A DNA stretch of 64,000 nt, from the NCBI GenBank assembly GCA_035709005.1, contig DASTFB010000087.1, forward strand, positions 248,001 to 312,000, written 5' to 3'. Below the pieces are notes generated by a model. It worked only from the letters and a program-made list of their open reading frames with translations. It ran no database searches and had not been told where the DNA came from. Origin of the DNA: Candidatus Methylomirabilota bacterium (GTDB lineage: Bacteria; Methylomirabilota; Methylomirabilia; Rokubacteriales; CSP1-6). Of the stretch, positions 25,181 to 33,917 are shown piece after piece (position 1 is the stretch's first letter; every line of letters begins with the position of its first letter). A program made the position numbers and the translations under genes.

Positions 25181-26715
25181 GATGTCGCCTCCATGGCAGT
25201 GCCGACGTGCAGCTCGGCCGGGTCCGCGAGAATTCCCGGGGCCTCGTCGGTCCAACCCTCGGCGATGTCCAGCAGCCGTTCCCGGGAAATTCTCGAGAAG
25301 GCCGTGGCTGTGATCGGATCGAACTGTGTCCCGGCCCCGCGCTCGATCTCGGCCAGGGCCACGTCGAACGCGAGAGCACGACGGTAGGAGCGGTCCGAGG
25401 TCATGGCGTCGAAGGCGTCGGCCGTCGTCACGATGCGTGCCGCCAGGGGGATCGCTTCACCGGCCAGGCCGTCGGGGTAGCCCGTGCCGTCGTAGCGTTC
25501 GTGATGGTGGCGGACGGCCAGCGCTTCACGGTGCAGGAAGCAGAGCGGCTTGAGGATCTTGTAGCCGACTTCGACGTGATCCTTCATGATTTCGTACTCG
25601 TCGGCGCTGAGCAGTCCGGGCTTGCCGAGAATCGTATCGATGATGGCCAGCTTGCCGAGGTCGTGAAGGATGGCGCCGCGGCAGGCGATGAGCCGGTCCT
25701 CGGCTGGCAATCCCATCTCGGCCGCCAGCTCGGCGGCGTACAGGGACACCCGCGCCGAGTGGCCCTTCAGATAGCGATCCTTGGACTCGATCGCGTTCAC
25801 GAACGCCGTGATCGTATTGACCAGGTTGCGCTCGGCGTCCTGCCCCAGACGCATGCGCTCCAGAGCCAGGACGGTGTTCTTGGCGAACCCCAGGAGCAGC
25901 TCCCGTTCATCGGGCAGGAACGCGCCGCGCGAGGCCGCGCGCCCCACCGCGAGCACCGCTTTCGTATCGGCGTTGAGGGAGGTGACGGCAGCCAGTGAGT
26001 GGTGGGGCTCCCCGGGGCGGCTCAGGGCCAGGGTTTGCACGCCGGGGCCCGCCTCGGAGCCGGCCAGGGCGCCACGGGTCCGTCTGAGTAGCTCGAGGGC
26101 CAGGTTGGCCTCACCGTGCTGGTGGGTTCGGACATGGCCGTTCCCATCGAGCATCAACAGCACGGCGGCATCCCCGGCCAGGCTGCCGAGGGTGTCGCTC
26201 AGGACGCGAGCGACGAACGCATCGGGCGAAGCCTCGCGCAGCGCCAGCTCGCCCATTCTGAAGAAGACCTCCAAACCGTGCTGTCGCCGGGCCAGCTCGT
26301 CGAGGAGCCCGGCGGGGCCCGTCGCCGTACGGCGCTGGCGGTCCGCCTGCTCGCGGACCCGTTGCACCAGCGCCCGAACCTCCTGGGCCGAGAACGGCTT
26401 GGCCAGGTAGTCGTGCGCGCCGTGGCGGAGACCGAACACTGCCGAGTCGACGGTGGGCGATCCGGTGATCAGCGCCACCGGCGTTTCGGGCTGGCGTGCC
26501 TTGACGGCGCGAAGTAAGTCCAGGCCGCTCAGTCCCGGCATCGTGATGTCAGAGATCACGAGGTCGAACTGATAACGGGCCACCAGGACGAGGGCCTCTT
26601 CGGCCGTCGACGCCGTCGACGTCGCGCAGCCCTGGCCGCCCAAGGCCGAAGTGATGAAGCGCAGGATGGGAGCTTGGTCGTCGACCACGAGAACGCGGAA
26701 CTCGCTGCGACTCAC
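25177..26715 (-). CDS. Response regulator with HD-GYP domain (putative cyclic-di-GMP phosphodiesterase)
   Basis: 512 residues. Receiver at 1-125 (VVDDQAPILRF, LVISDITMPGLSGLDL, DYLAKPFS), a GAF-like middle (about 150-310), then HD-GYP: ILHDLGKLAI and HHHERYDGTGYPDGL, with the GYP motif and metal ligands intact. It should hydrolyse cyclic di-GMP when phosphorylated. GTG 26715 shares GTGA with the upstream gene's stop, and its stop shares ATGA with the secreted-protein gene. The kinase is probably the receiver-GAF-kinase at the end of the operon. Confidence 0.9.
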   Translation of the reverse strand: MSRSEFRVLVVDDQAPILRFITSALGGQGCATSTASTAEEALVLVARYQFDLVISDITMPGLSGLDLLRAVKARQPETPVALITGSPTVDSAVFGLRHGAHDYLAKPFSAQEVRALVQRVREQADRQRRTATGPAGLLDELARRQHGLEVFFRMGELALREASPDAFVARVLSDTLGSLAGDAAVLLMLDGNGHVRTHQHGEANLALELLRRTRGALAGSEAGPGVQTLALSRPGEPHHSLAAVTSLNADTKAVLAVGRAASRGAFLPDERELLLGFAKNTVLALERMRLGQDAERNLVNTITAFVNAIESKDRYLKGHSARVSLYAAELAAEMGLPAEDRLIACRGAILHDLGKLAIIDTILGKPGLLSADEYEIMKDHVEVGYKILKPLCFLHREALAVRHHHERYDGTGYPDGLAGEAIPLAARIVTTADAFDAMTSDRSYRRALAFDVALAEIERGAGTQFDPITATAFSRISRERLLDIAEGWTDEAPGILADPAELHVGTAMEATS

Positions 26716-27770
26716 TGGTTCGCCGCCAGTTGATCGAGGAACTCCTGCCATTGCCGGGACACTCCGCTCTTCGGGAAGCGCAGCGCCTGGAGTGCCGGAT
26801 GGTTCACCATGCGCGTCTCCTCGACGCCCGGGCGCGCAGCGGGGAGCTTGGGCGAGGGGGCCGCCGGAGCGGCCTCCAGTCGCGGGCCCACGCCCAGGTC
26901 GACTGCGGCGTGCTCGATCAGGGCCGGCTCGACGGCGCGCATCGCCTGGGCGAGCAAGGCCTCCGCCATGTGACCGATCGGCTTGCTGGCATGGCCATTC
27001 GCCGCGTGACCGTTCGATGCATGGCCATTGGCCGCGTGGCCGTTGGCCCCGTAGCCGTTCGCGCCATGATCGTTCGCGGCGCGCCCGTTCAAGCCCGGTG
27101 TGCTGACCTTGTGGGCGTGTCCGGCCTTGGTGCTCGCCGGTGTATCCGTGTCCGAATCCGAGCCCTGAGGCGGCACACGAGATGGCCACGTTCTCGTGGG
27201 CTGAGCCGCCGATGCGGGCAGCACCGCGACCGCCGCCACTGCGTCCGCGAGGAAGGTCTCGGACCCGGGCTGGTTTTCGACATCCGGCACGATGGGCTCG
27301 GTCTCGGCGAGCGAACCGTTCGCCGGGACCGCGCCGCTGGTGGTCGTCGTATCCCCGACATCGGGGGTCTCGGCCAACTCGTGGCACTCCGGGTTGATCA
27401 CGGACAGGCGCTCGACGAGGTCCAGGAAGTCCCCGGGCATCCGCGCGGCGACGAAGACGAGCCGTGGCGGTCGGGTCGTGGCGATAACCGCATCGGGATA
27501 GAGCTGCCGCATCCGCTCGGGGAAGGTCAGGCACCAGATGTACGCGTCGAGCGCCGTGACGAGCATCGGGACGTCGGCCACCTCGGCGACCGCGACCAGG
27601 ACCGGCGTCTGTTTGTGGTCGACAGCCACCACGTCGACCATCGACCGCCCGAGACAAAGCGACGTCTCGAGAACCCTCAGACCCGGCTCGAGCGTCTCGA
27701 GGTGGGTGGCCACGAAGGAGCGCAACTGCTCCGGCGCGGTCTCTCGACTCTTCTTTGCGATCAGTGCCAT
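26712..27770 (-). CDS. Unrecognised protein with nuclease-fold-like N-terminus and Asn-Gly-His repeats
   Basis: 352 residues. Residues 1-115 (FVATHLETLEPGLRVLETSL, SMVDVVAVDHKQTPVLVAV, RPPRLVFVAARMPGDFLDLV) have the strand pattern of PD-(D/E)xK-type or NucS-like domains, but the usual E-x-K pair is replaced by hydrophobic residues, so it would be inactive. Residues about 115-225 are low-complexity, 226-260 are a seven-unit NGHAA repeat, and the last 80 are helical (MAEALLAQAMRAVEPALIEH). ATG 27770 has a good ribosome site (GGGGAAGGGAT). It is the first gene of the five-gene signalling operon. Function unknown. Confidence 0.65.
   Translation of the reverse strand: MALIAKKSRETAPEQLRSFVATHLETLEPGLRVLETSLCLGRSMVDVVAVDHKQTPVLVAVAEVADVPMLVTALDAYIWCLTFPERMRQLYPDAVIATTRPPRLVFVAARMPGDFLDLVERLSVINPECHELAETPDVGDTTTTSGAVPANGSLAETEPIVPDVENQPGSETFLADAVAAVAVLPASAAQPTRTWPSRVPPQGSDSDTDTPASTKAGHAHKVSTPGLNGRAANDHGANGYGANGHAANGHASNGHAANGHASKPIGHMAEALLAQAMRAVEPALIEHAAVDLGVGPRLEAAPAAPSPKLPAARPGVEETRMVNHPALQALRFPKSGVSRQWQEFLDQLAANQ
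26985..27089 (-). repeat. Seven tandem 15-bp units coding for NGHAA-type pentapeptides
   Basis: The units translate as NGRAA, NDHGA, NGYGA, NGHAA, NGHAS, NGHAA, NGHAS. They lie in frame in the first gene of the signalling operon. The near-identity of the last four units points to recent replication slippage. Spaced His residues could bind metal. Confidence 0.85.
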
Positions 27771-27941
27771 ATCCCTTCCCCTCAGTTGGCTGGTGGCCGC
27801 GCTCGTCTTCGACACGCAGAGGTACCGAGCAACAGCGATACCAAACCGACAACGCGCGGAAATCCGAGGGGTTCAGCGGGGGGACGGGCGAGCGATCTGT
27901 GACTTTCTCCCGGGAGATTCGACGGAGCGACGAGGAACTAT

Positions 27942-29297
<1,356 letters not shown>

Positions 29298-29364
29298 TTG
29301 TGAAGAAACTGACCGGCTGGAGGCAACGTTGTCAATGAGTCGAACGCGCTAACGTCGGCGCCGC

Positions 29365-29560
29365 TTAGAATCCGGCATTTACTGGGACACTCGGTACTCT
29401 CGTCTCCTCCAACAGCGCTAGCGCCGCTTCGACGACCTGGATGGGCTTCACGAGGCGCAGACAGTTGTGGTGCCCTTGCGGACACACACTCTTGTAACAG
29501 TACTTGCACGAGACGTCCTGGGACAGCCCCCGGTGAGGAACTCCCCATGGGGTGTGCTGG
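29365..29560 (-). pseudogene. C-terminal remnant of a glycosyltransferase family 9 (heptosyltransferase-like) gene
   Basis: Reading the minus strand toward the TAA at 29365-29367 gives HTPWGVPHRGLSQDVSCKYC, then YKSVCPQGHHNCLRLV and VEAALALLEETRVPSV. The CKYCYKSVCPxGHHxCL cysteine/histidine signature is the C-terminus of GT9 LPS heptosyltransferases in related bacteria. The frame is open upstream but loses the similarity near 29560; the rest of the roughly 350-residue enzyme is missing. Otherwise the 29298-29645 gap is empty. Confidence 0.6.
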
Positions 29561-29645
29561 GCCGGTCGAACGGGCCTTTTGTCAGGTGGAGAGGGACGCG
29601 CTCGGGGCTCACGCCACGAGACTGAACGGCAGGCCGTCGGTAGCT

Positions 29646-29921
29646 CTACTTGACCTCGGCCGGCCGCGTTGACGGCTCAGCTGGAGCGCCGACCGGCGGC
29701 CCGAGGACGAAGTCGCCTCTGACCGCCCGCGACAGCCGCTGAAGCGCCGGGACCGCCTGGCGAAGAGCTTCGTTGGCCGACCCGTAGGCCTCCCACCGGC
29801 TTTGCCAACTGCTCTCGATCAGCTCCCCGCTAGCGGCGTCGACGATCTCCCAGCACCAGAGCGGCGGGTCGGAAAGCAGGGCCGCTCGCACCGTGAGCCG
29901 CGCGCCGTGCTCTCTCCTCAT
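29646..29921 (-). CDS. Small protein of the LWCWEIVDA family (short form)
   Basis: 91 residues. The core LTVRAALLSDPPLWCWEIVD, then GELIESSWQSRW, closely matches the N-terminal half of the protein encoded at 31339-31896, so the two are paralogues. The rest is a helix and a Pro/Ala tail. The core is predicted all-beta with conserved Trp residues and ESSW. ATG 29921 follows AAAGGAACG. It comes 29 bases after the isochorismatase-like gene on the same strand. No known family is recognised. Confidence 0.65.
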   Translation of the reverse strand: MRREHGARLTVRAALLSDPPLWCWEIVDAASGELIESSWQSRWEAYGSANEALRQAVPALQRLSRAVRGDFVLGPPVGAPAEPSTRPAEVK

Positions 29922-29950
29922 CAACTTCGTTCCTTTCCACCGTCAGACGA

Positions 29951-30688
29951 TCAAGGGGCGTCAGCGACTCGACGCTCATTCTCGTGGGCCGGGCGCGCGT
30001 TTGTCGAGGTCTGAAATGATTTTCCTGGGAATCTCCTTACCCTGTCCCGCCTGGAAGCCGCGGACGAGCGCTGGTGGTGACCGGCGAGACTCTCGAGGCG
30101 CAACGTGGTGGAGGGCGTGACGTCGCCTCCCAGAACGCGGCGGACGTGGCCGAGGGCCCGCTGCCGTTCCGCCGACCGCATGGACGCGACGCAGTCGGCA
30201 GGGACGATGATGCGGAAGTCGCGCATGTGCGCGTCAGCCGCGGTGAACAGGACACAGCTCTCGGTGGTCAGACCGGTGAGGATCAAGGTCTCGACACGGA
30301 GATAGGCCAGCAGCGTATCCAGGACGGTGGAAAAGAACCCCGAGTGCTTGGGCTTCAAGACGAAGTAGTCGTCGGGCCGAGGCCGAAGCCGCCGGACGAG
30401 CGGCCGTCCACGCACCCCACGAGCGAGGCAATGCTGGATCAGTCTGGCGAAGTTCGATTGCCAGCGGCCGAAGTTGTCGTTGACGTACACGGCCGGGATG
30501 CCGACGGCCTTCGCCCGCCGCTTGAGCGCGGCCAGTCGCTTCGCCATGGGCAAGGCCTGGACCAGGAGTTGGGCGCCGCCCTCGAATTGGAGGTCGTTGA
30601 TGACATCGATCAGCAGCAGGGCGGCCCGCGCGTCGTCCGGTGCGCTGCCGTGGAGGTCGGCGTTCTTGGGTGGCGGTCGCCGTCGCAC
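29951..30688 (-). CDS. Isochorismatase-family cysteine hydrolase
   Basis: 245 residues. The catalytic triad is visible: Asp28 in LLIDVINDLQF, Lys112 in FVLKPKHSGFFST, Cys145 in GLTTESCVLFTA with the preceding cis-peptide region. The last 45 residues are an Arg-rich extension. Such enzymes hydrolyse amides or vinyl ethers (nicotinamide, N-carbamoyl compounds, isochorismate); the substrate is unknown. GTG 30688 starts three bases after the stop of the receiver gene, so the two are probably co-expressed. Confidence 0.85.
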   Translation of the reverse strand: MRRRPPPKNADLHGSAPDDARAALLLIDVINDLQFEGGAQLLVQALPMAKRLAALKRRAKAVGIPAVYVNDNFGRWQSNFARLIQHCLARGVRGRPLVRRLRPRPDDYFVLKPKHSGFFSTVLDTLLAYLRVETLILTGLTTESCVLFTAADAHMRDFRIIVPADCVASMRSAERQRALGHVRRVLGGDVTPSTTLRLESLAGHHQRSSAASRRDRVRRFPGKSFQTSTNARPAHENERRVADAP

Positions 30689-30691
30689 CGC

Positions 30692-31069
30692 TCAGGCGGC
30701 CGTCCCGCGGTCGCGGTTGTCGTCGGCCGGGCGGAGGTGATGCAACAGCGTCTCCCAGGCCAGGGGCTTGGTGAGCACGACGTCGGCCCCGGCCTCTCGC
30801 GCCTGCGTGAGGTAGGGCTCACCGAACCCCGTGATCACGATGACGCGCGGACGATGCTCGCTGGCGCTGAGCAGGTGGCGGATCAATGCGTGCCCCGGAA
30901 TATCGGGCAGGCCGAGATCGGTCAAGAGGACGTCGGCATCGATGCTGGGGGCCAGCTCGAGGGCGGCGAGCCCCAGGCCCGTTGCCACGACGTCCATGCC
31001 CTCCGACAACAGGAGCACGGCCAGGGCCTCTCGTACTTCGACCGAATCCTCGACCAGTAAAACGCGCAG
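30692..31069 (-). CDS. Stand-alone receiver-domain response regulator, apparent CTG start
   Basis: The receiver fold reads LRVLLVEDSVEVREALAVLL at its start, with phosphoacceptor Asp51 (LLTDLGLPDIPGH), then VIVITGFGE and VLTKPLAWE. The first standard start in frame is GTG 31018, which would remove the first strand and the acidic pair. An in-frame TAG lies at 31079-31081, leaving CTG 31069 as the only plausible start; AAGGATAG lies about 11 bases upstream. Either translation begins at CTG or there is a sequence error. Length with CTG is 125 residues, normal for CheY-like proteins. Confidence 0.75.
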   Translation of the reverse strand: MRVLLVEDSVEVREALAVLLLSEGMDVVATGLGLAALELAPSIDADVLLTDLGLPDIPGHALIRHLLSASEHRPRVIVITGFGEPYLTQAREAGADVVLTKPLAWETLLHHLRPADDNRDRGTAA

Positions 31070-31262
31070 GGGACGACCCTATCCTTCCCTCACGGACGGG
31101 AAGGGTGAGACGCGCCGGCACAACGCCAGGATTTCATGCCGATTCCCACCCATCGAGCAGGTAGGCAGCAGAGTTCATGCCAGCGGGCCGCTCTCTTCAC
31201 CGCCTGGAGGCGAATCTGTGGTAAGGAATACAAGGGCCTCCCTCAGGGCCCGTGGCGGCGGG

Positions 31263-31278
31263 TGGCAAAAATTTTTCG
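31263..31278 (+). promoter_or_regulatory. Weak sigma-54-like promoter
   Basis: TGGCAAAAATTTTTCG keeps GG at -24 and C at -12 with correct spacing but lacks the -12 G. It lies in an unusually A/T-rich patch 61 bases before the start of the LWCWEIVDA-family gene. The 270-base gap here holds nothing else I can support. Confidence 0.25.
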
Positions 31279-31338
31279 GTAGTGAGGGGTCGGGAGTAAT
31301 GTCGAACGTGCTCGAGCACCTAGTGAAAGGAGGCGCCG

Positions 31339-31896
31339 ATGGAGGATGACCTGGACGGGCGGCTGTCGGTCCGCGCTCGCCTGATCCCCGGGCGCCGCCT
31401 CTGGTGCTGGGAGATCGTCGACGCCCTGGAGGGCGAGGTGGTTGAGAGCAGTTGGACCGGACAGTGGAGCGGCTATTCGTCGCGCCAGGAGGCCATGGTC
31501 GCCGGGCTGAACCGGCTCCTCGAGAAGACCCGCGGCTCCCGGCGCACGCCGCGCCGAGCCGTGATCCCGCGGCGCCAGACCACGAGCGTGCGCGAGGATA
31601 CCACCAGCCTGGAGGGGCTCCTGCGGCCGCGCCGCTGCCTCCTGGTCGTTCCGCGGTCCAAGCTCGAGCTCTATCAGTCTCTCAAGCGGTCATTCGCGGA
31701 CAATGATCGAGTGGAAGTGATTCTCGATCGGCGCTTCGCCCAGCGCCGCGCTGCGACGGCAGGTCACGAGCCCGAGCGCCGCCGCGCCGACCGTCGCGTG
31801 CGGACGGCTACCGAGGCCGAGCTCCGGTCGGGACGATGGGCGCTGGTGGCAGTGTCCCCGCCGTCGTCGGATCCTCGGCAGGCCCGCCCGGCCTGA
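31339..31896 (+). CDS. LWCWEIVDA family protein with second domain (long form)
   Basis: 185 residues. Residues 8-60 match the short form (LSVRARLIPGRRLWCWEIVD, then GEVVESSWTGQW). Residues about 98-185 are a separate domain: CLLVVPRSKLELYQSLKRSF, VEVILDRRFAQRR, ERRRADRRV, an Arg-rich pattern that I have seen in uncharacterised proteins of related bacteria next to regulators. ATG 31339 follows a perfect AAAGGAGG. It diverges from the receiver/hydrolase/short-form genes. The last 89 bases overlap, tail to tail, the antiporter gene. Confidence 0.7.
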   Translation: MEDDLDGRLSVRARLIPGRRLWCWEIVDALEGEVVESSWTGQWSGYSSRQEAMVAGLNRLLEKTRGSRRTPRRAVIPRRQTTSVREDTTSLEGLLRPRRCLLVVPRSKLELYQSLKRSFADNDRVEVILDRRFAQRRAATAGHEPERRRADRRVRTATEAELRSGRWALVAVSPPSSDPRQARPA

Positions 31897-33649
31897 CGCC
31901 GCCTCCCGCGGCCTTCATCTTCAGGGCGAGCGGTGGCTCCAGCGCCGCTTTCTGCCGGTGTCGGGCCTCCGCCAGCCCCTGCGAGCTGCCGTCGAGAAGC
32001 AGGTGGTAGATGTGCTCGGCGGCCAGGGCCGGGGGAATCAACACGTAATCGGCGCCCTCGGCGTACAGCCGCTCGGCGGCGGCCAGAGTATCCGCGGTAA
32101 CGATGACCCGGGCAGACGGCGCGAGCCCTCGCACCTGTCGGAGCAGGCGGAGGTTGTCGGTTCCTTTCAAGAACCAGTCGGAGATGCTGGAGACCACGAT
32201 GGCCGCCCGTTCGATACCGGTCTGCCGGAGAGTGTGGGCATTGGCGATATCACCGTAGTGGCAGGTGATGCCCTCTGCTTGCAGATGTTCGAGGGTCTCG
32301 GGGTTGAAATCAATGGCCACGATCCGTCGCTTCATGGCCGATCGATCGCGGTCCAGGTGCCGGAGCAAGGCCAGGCCCTCACGCGACACGCCCAGGAAGA
32401 ACACGTCGTGCTCCGGAGGCCGGACGCGGTCGGGGGCATGCTCCGGCTGCGGCGGCCGCCGGCCCCGCCAGCGGGGCACGCCGGCCAGCGAAAGTCCCCG
32501 TGCGAACCAGGTGGCCAGCTGGTGGTTGAAGAGGATCGCATACGTCGAGATCACCGCGGTTCCCAGCAGGGCGTACAGCACCAGGGCGGCCAGCTCGGCG
32601 CTGACGTGATGGTAGCCCACGCCGAGGGCGACGATCACCAGCGCGAATTCGCTGATCTGGCCCAGGTTGATGGAGACGACGCCCGCCGTCCGCGTGTCCA
32701 GCCTCAGCAGGGAAAAGATGGGATACACCACGAGGAAGCGGCTCAACACGACGAACGCCGCCACCGCCGCCGTGAGTAGCAGCAGCCGGGGCGTCGGCGC
32801 CGGAATCTTCATGCCCAGGGCCACGAAGAACAGGGTGACGAAGAAATCGCGCACTCCGGACAGGCGGGCCACCACCTCCGTCCCGTACGGGAAGGCGGCG
32901 ATGACCATGCCCGCGATCAGCGCGCCCATCTCCTCGGAGAGGCCCAGCGCGCTGGCGGTACCGGCCACCAGGAAACACCACCCCATGGCGGTGATGAGGA
33001 CGAGCTCGTGAGAACGGGCCACGGCGCGGAAGAGCGGGGGCAGCACCAACCGGGAGAGGACGACCGCGGTGGCCACGAGGGCCATGCAGCTTCCCAGGGA
33101 CGCCACCAGCGGCATCATCTGCAGCGCGTGAAGACTCGGCTGCAGCGCCAGGAACGCGATGGCCCAGAGGTCCTGAAAGATGAGGATGCCCAGGGTGACC
33201 CGTCCCGCGAACGTCGCCATCTCCAGCTTGTCGAAGAGCAGCTTGACCACGATGAGCGTCGACGACAAGGCCAGGGCCACGGCGAGGTACAGCCGGTCGA
33301 ACGGGCCATCGGTCGTCTCGGTGAGCCAGCCGAAGGTCACCCAGGCCAGCGCCACCGAGACCGGGAACTGCAGCAACCCGCTGACCGCGATGGTACGCCC
33401 GGCCTGGACCAGGGTGGGCACGTTGATCTCCAGGCCGATGATGAAGAGCAGCAGGAGCAGGCCGATCGCCGAGATGAATTCGATACTCGCCTCGTCGGTG
33501 ACGACGCGGGCACCGACGTGGGGACCGAGCACCGCGCCGGCCAGGATGTAGCCCAGGATCAGAGGCTGGCGGACGACCCGGGCCAGCAACGCGAACAGCG
33601 CCGCGGCGATGATGCTGATGCCGATTGCGGGCAGAAGATCGTGGCTCAC
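31808..33649 (-). CDS. Kef-type monovalent cation:proton antiporter with RCK (TrkA-N) domain
   Basis: 613 residues. About 12 membrane helices over residues 5-385, including the CPA2 segments LILGYILAGAVLGPHVGARV and LLLLLFIIGLEINVPTL. A NAD-binding RCK domain follows (VFFLGVSREGLALLRHL, RRIVAIDFNPETLEHL). It exchanges K+ or Na+ for protons under nucleotide or redox control. GTG 33649 begins just before the first helix, with GGAGCAGGA upstream. The C-terminal tail is Pro/Ala-rich and overlaps the convergent gene by 89 bases. Confidence 0.88.
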   Translation of the reverse strand: MSHDLLPAIGISIIAAALFALLARVVRQPLILGYILAGAVLGPHVGARVVTDEASIEFISAIGLLLLLFIIGLEINVPTLVQAGRTIAVSGLLQFPVSVALAWVTFGWLTETTDGPFDRLYLAVALALSSTLIVVKLLFDKLEMATFAGRVTLGILIFQDLWAIAFLALQPSLHALQMMPLVASLGSCMALVATAVVLSRLVLPPLFRAVARSHELVLITAMGWCFLVAGTASALGLSEEMGALIAGMVIAAFPYGTEVVARLSGVRDFFVTLFFVALGMKIPAPTPRLLLLTAAVAAFVVLSRFLVVYPIFSLLRLDTRTAGVVSINLGQISEFALVIVALGVGYHHVSAELAALVLYALLGTAVISTYAILFNHQLATWFARGLSLAGVPRWRGRRPPQPEHAPDRVRPPEHDVFFLGVSREGLALLRHLDRDRSAMKRRIVAIDFNPETLEHLQAEGITCHYGDIANAHTLRQTGIERAAIVVSSISDWFLKGTDNLRLLRQVRGLAPSARVIVTADTLAAAERLYAEGADYVLIPPALAAEHIYHLLLDGSSQGLAEARHRQKAALEPPLALKMKAAGGGVRPGGPAEDPTTAGTLPPAPIVPTGARPR

Positions 33650-33917
33650 CGTCGTCCTGCTCCCTTCGATCCTAGCGCGGGACGACGAACAGACTGGTTG
33701 CTTGATTTTGGCGATGCACGCCGGGATCGCGGCGGCACGCCGTGCATCCGGCACCCGAGCCCGGTTCGGGCGCGAGCGCAGCGAAATTGGCCTGTTGCGA
33801 CTGCAGGCCGAGCCGCACGCGCGGGTGACTTCGCAGGCCACCGCCGCGACCCCGGACGCCTGGTCGGCCCGGTGGAGTTGAGGTGGAGAGCCGGCTTGCG
33901 CTACCCTAGCGCACCGC

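Noticed and set aside
26985-27089. Short tandem repeats as a possible CRISPR array
   Set aside because: Units are 15 bases, contiguous, without spacers and in frame within a coding gene.
26712-27770. Active restriction-type nuclease
   Set aside because: The strand pattern resembles the fold, but the E-x-K catalytic pair is missing and no methylase or mobile gene is nearby.
31808-31896. Overlap of two genes as a sign that one is false
   Set aside because: It is a tail-to-tail overlap of low-complexity C-termini; both genes have strong support upstream.
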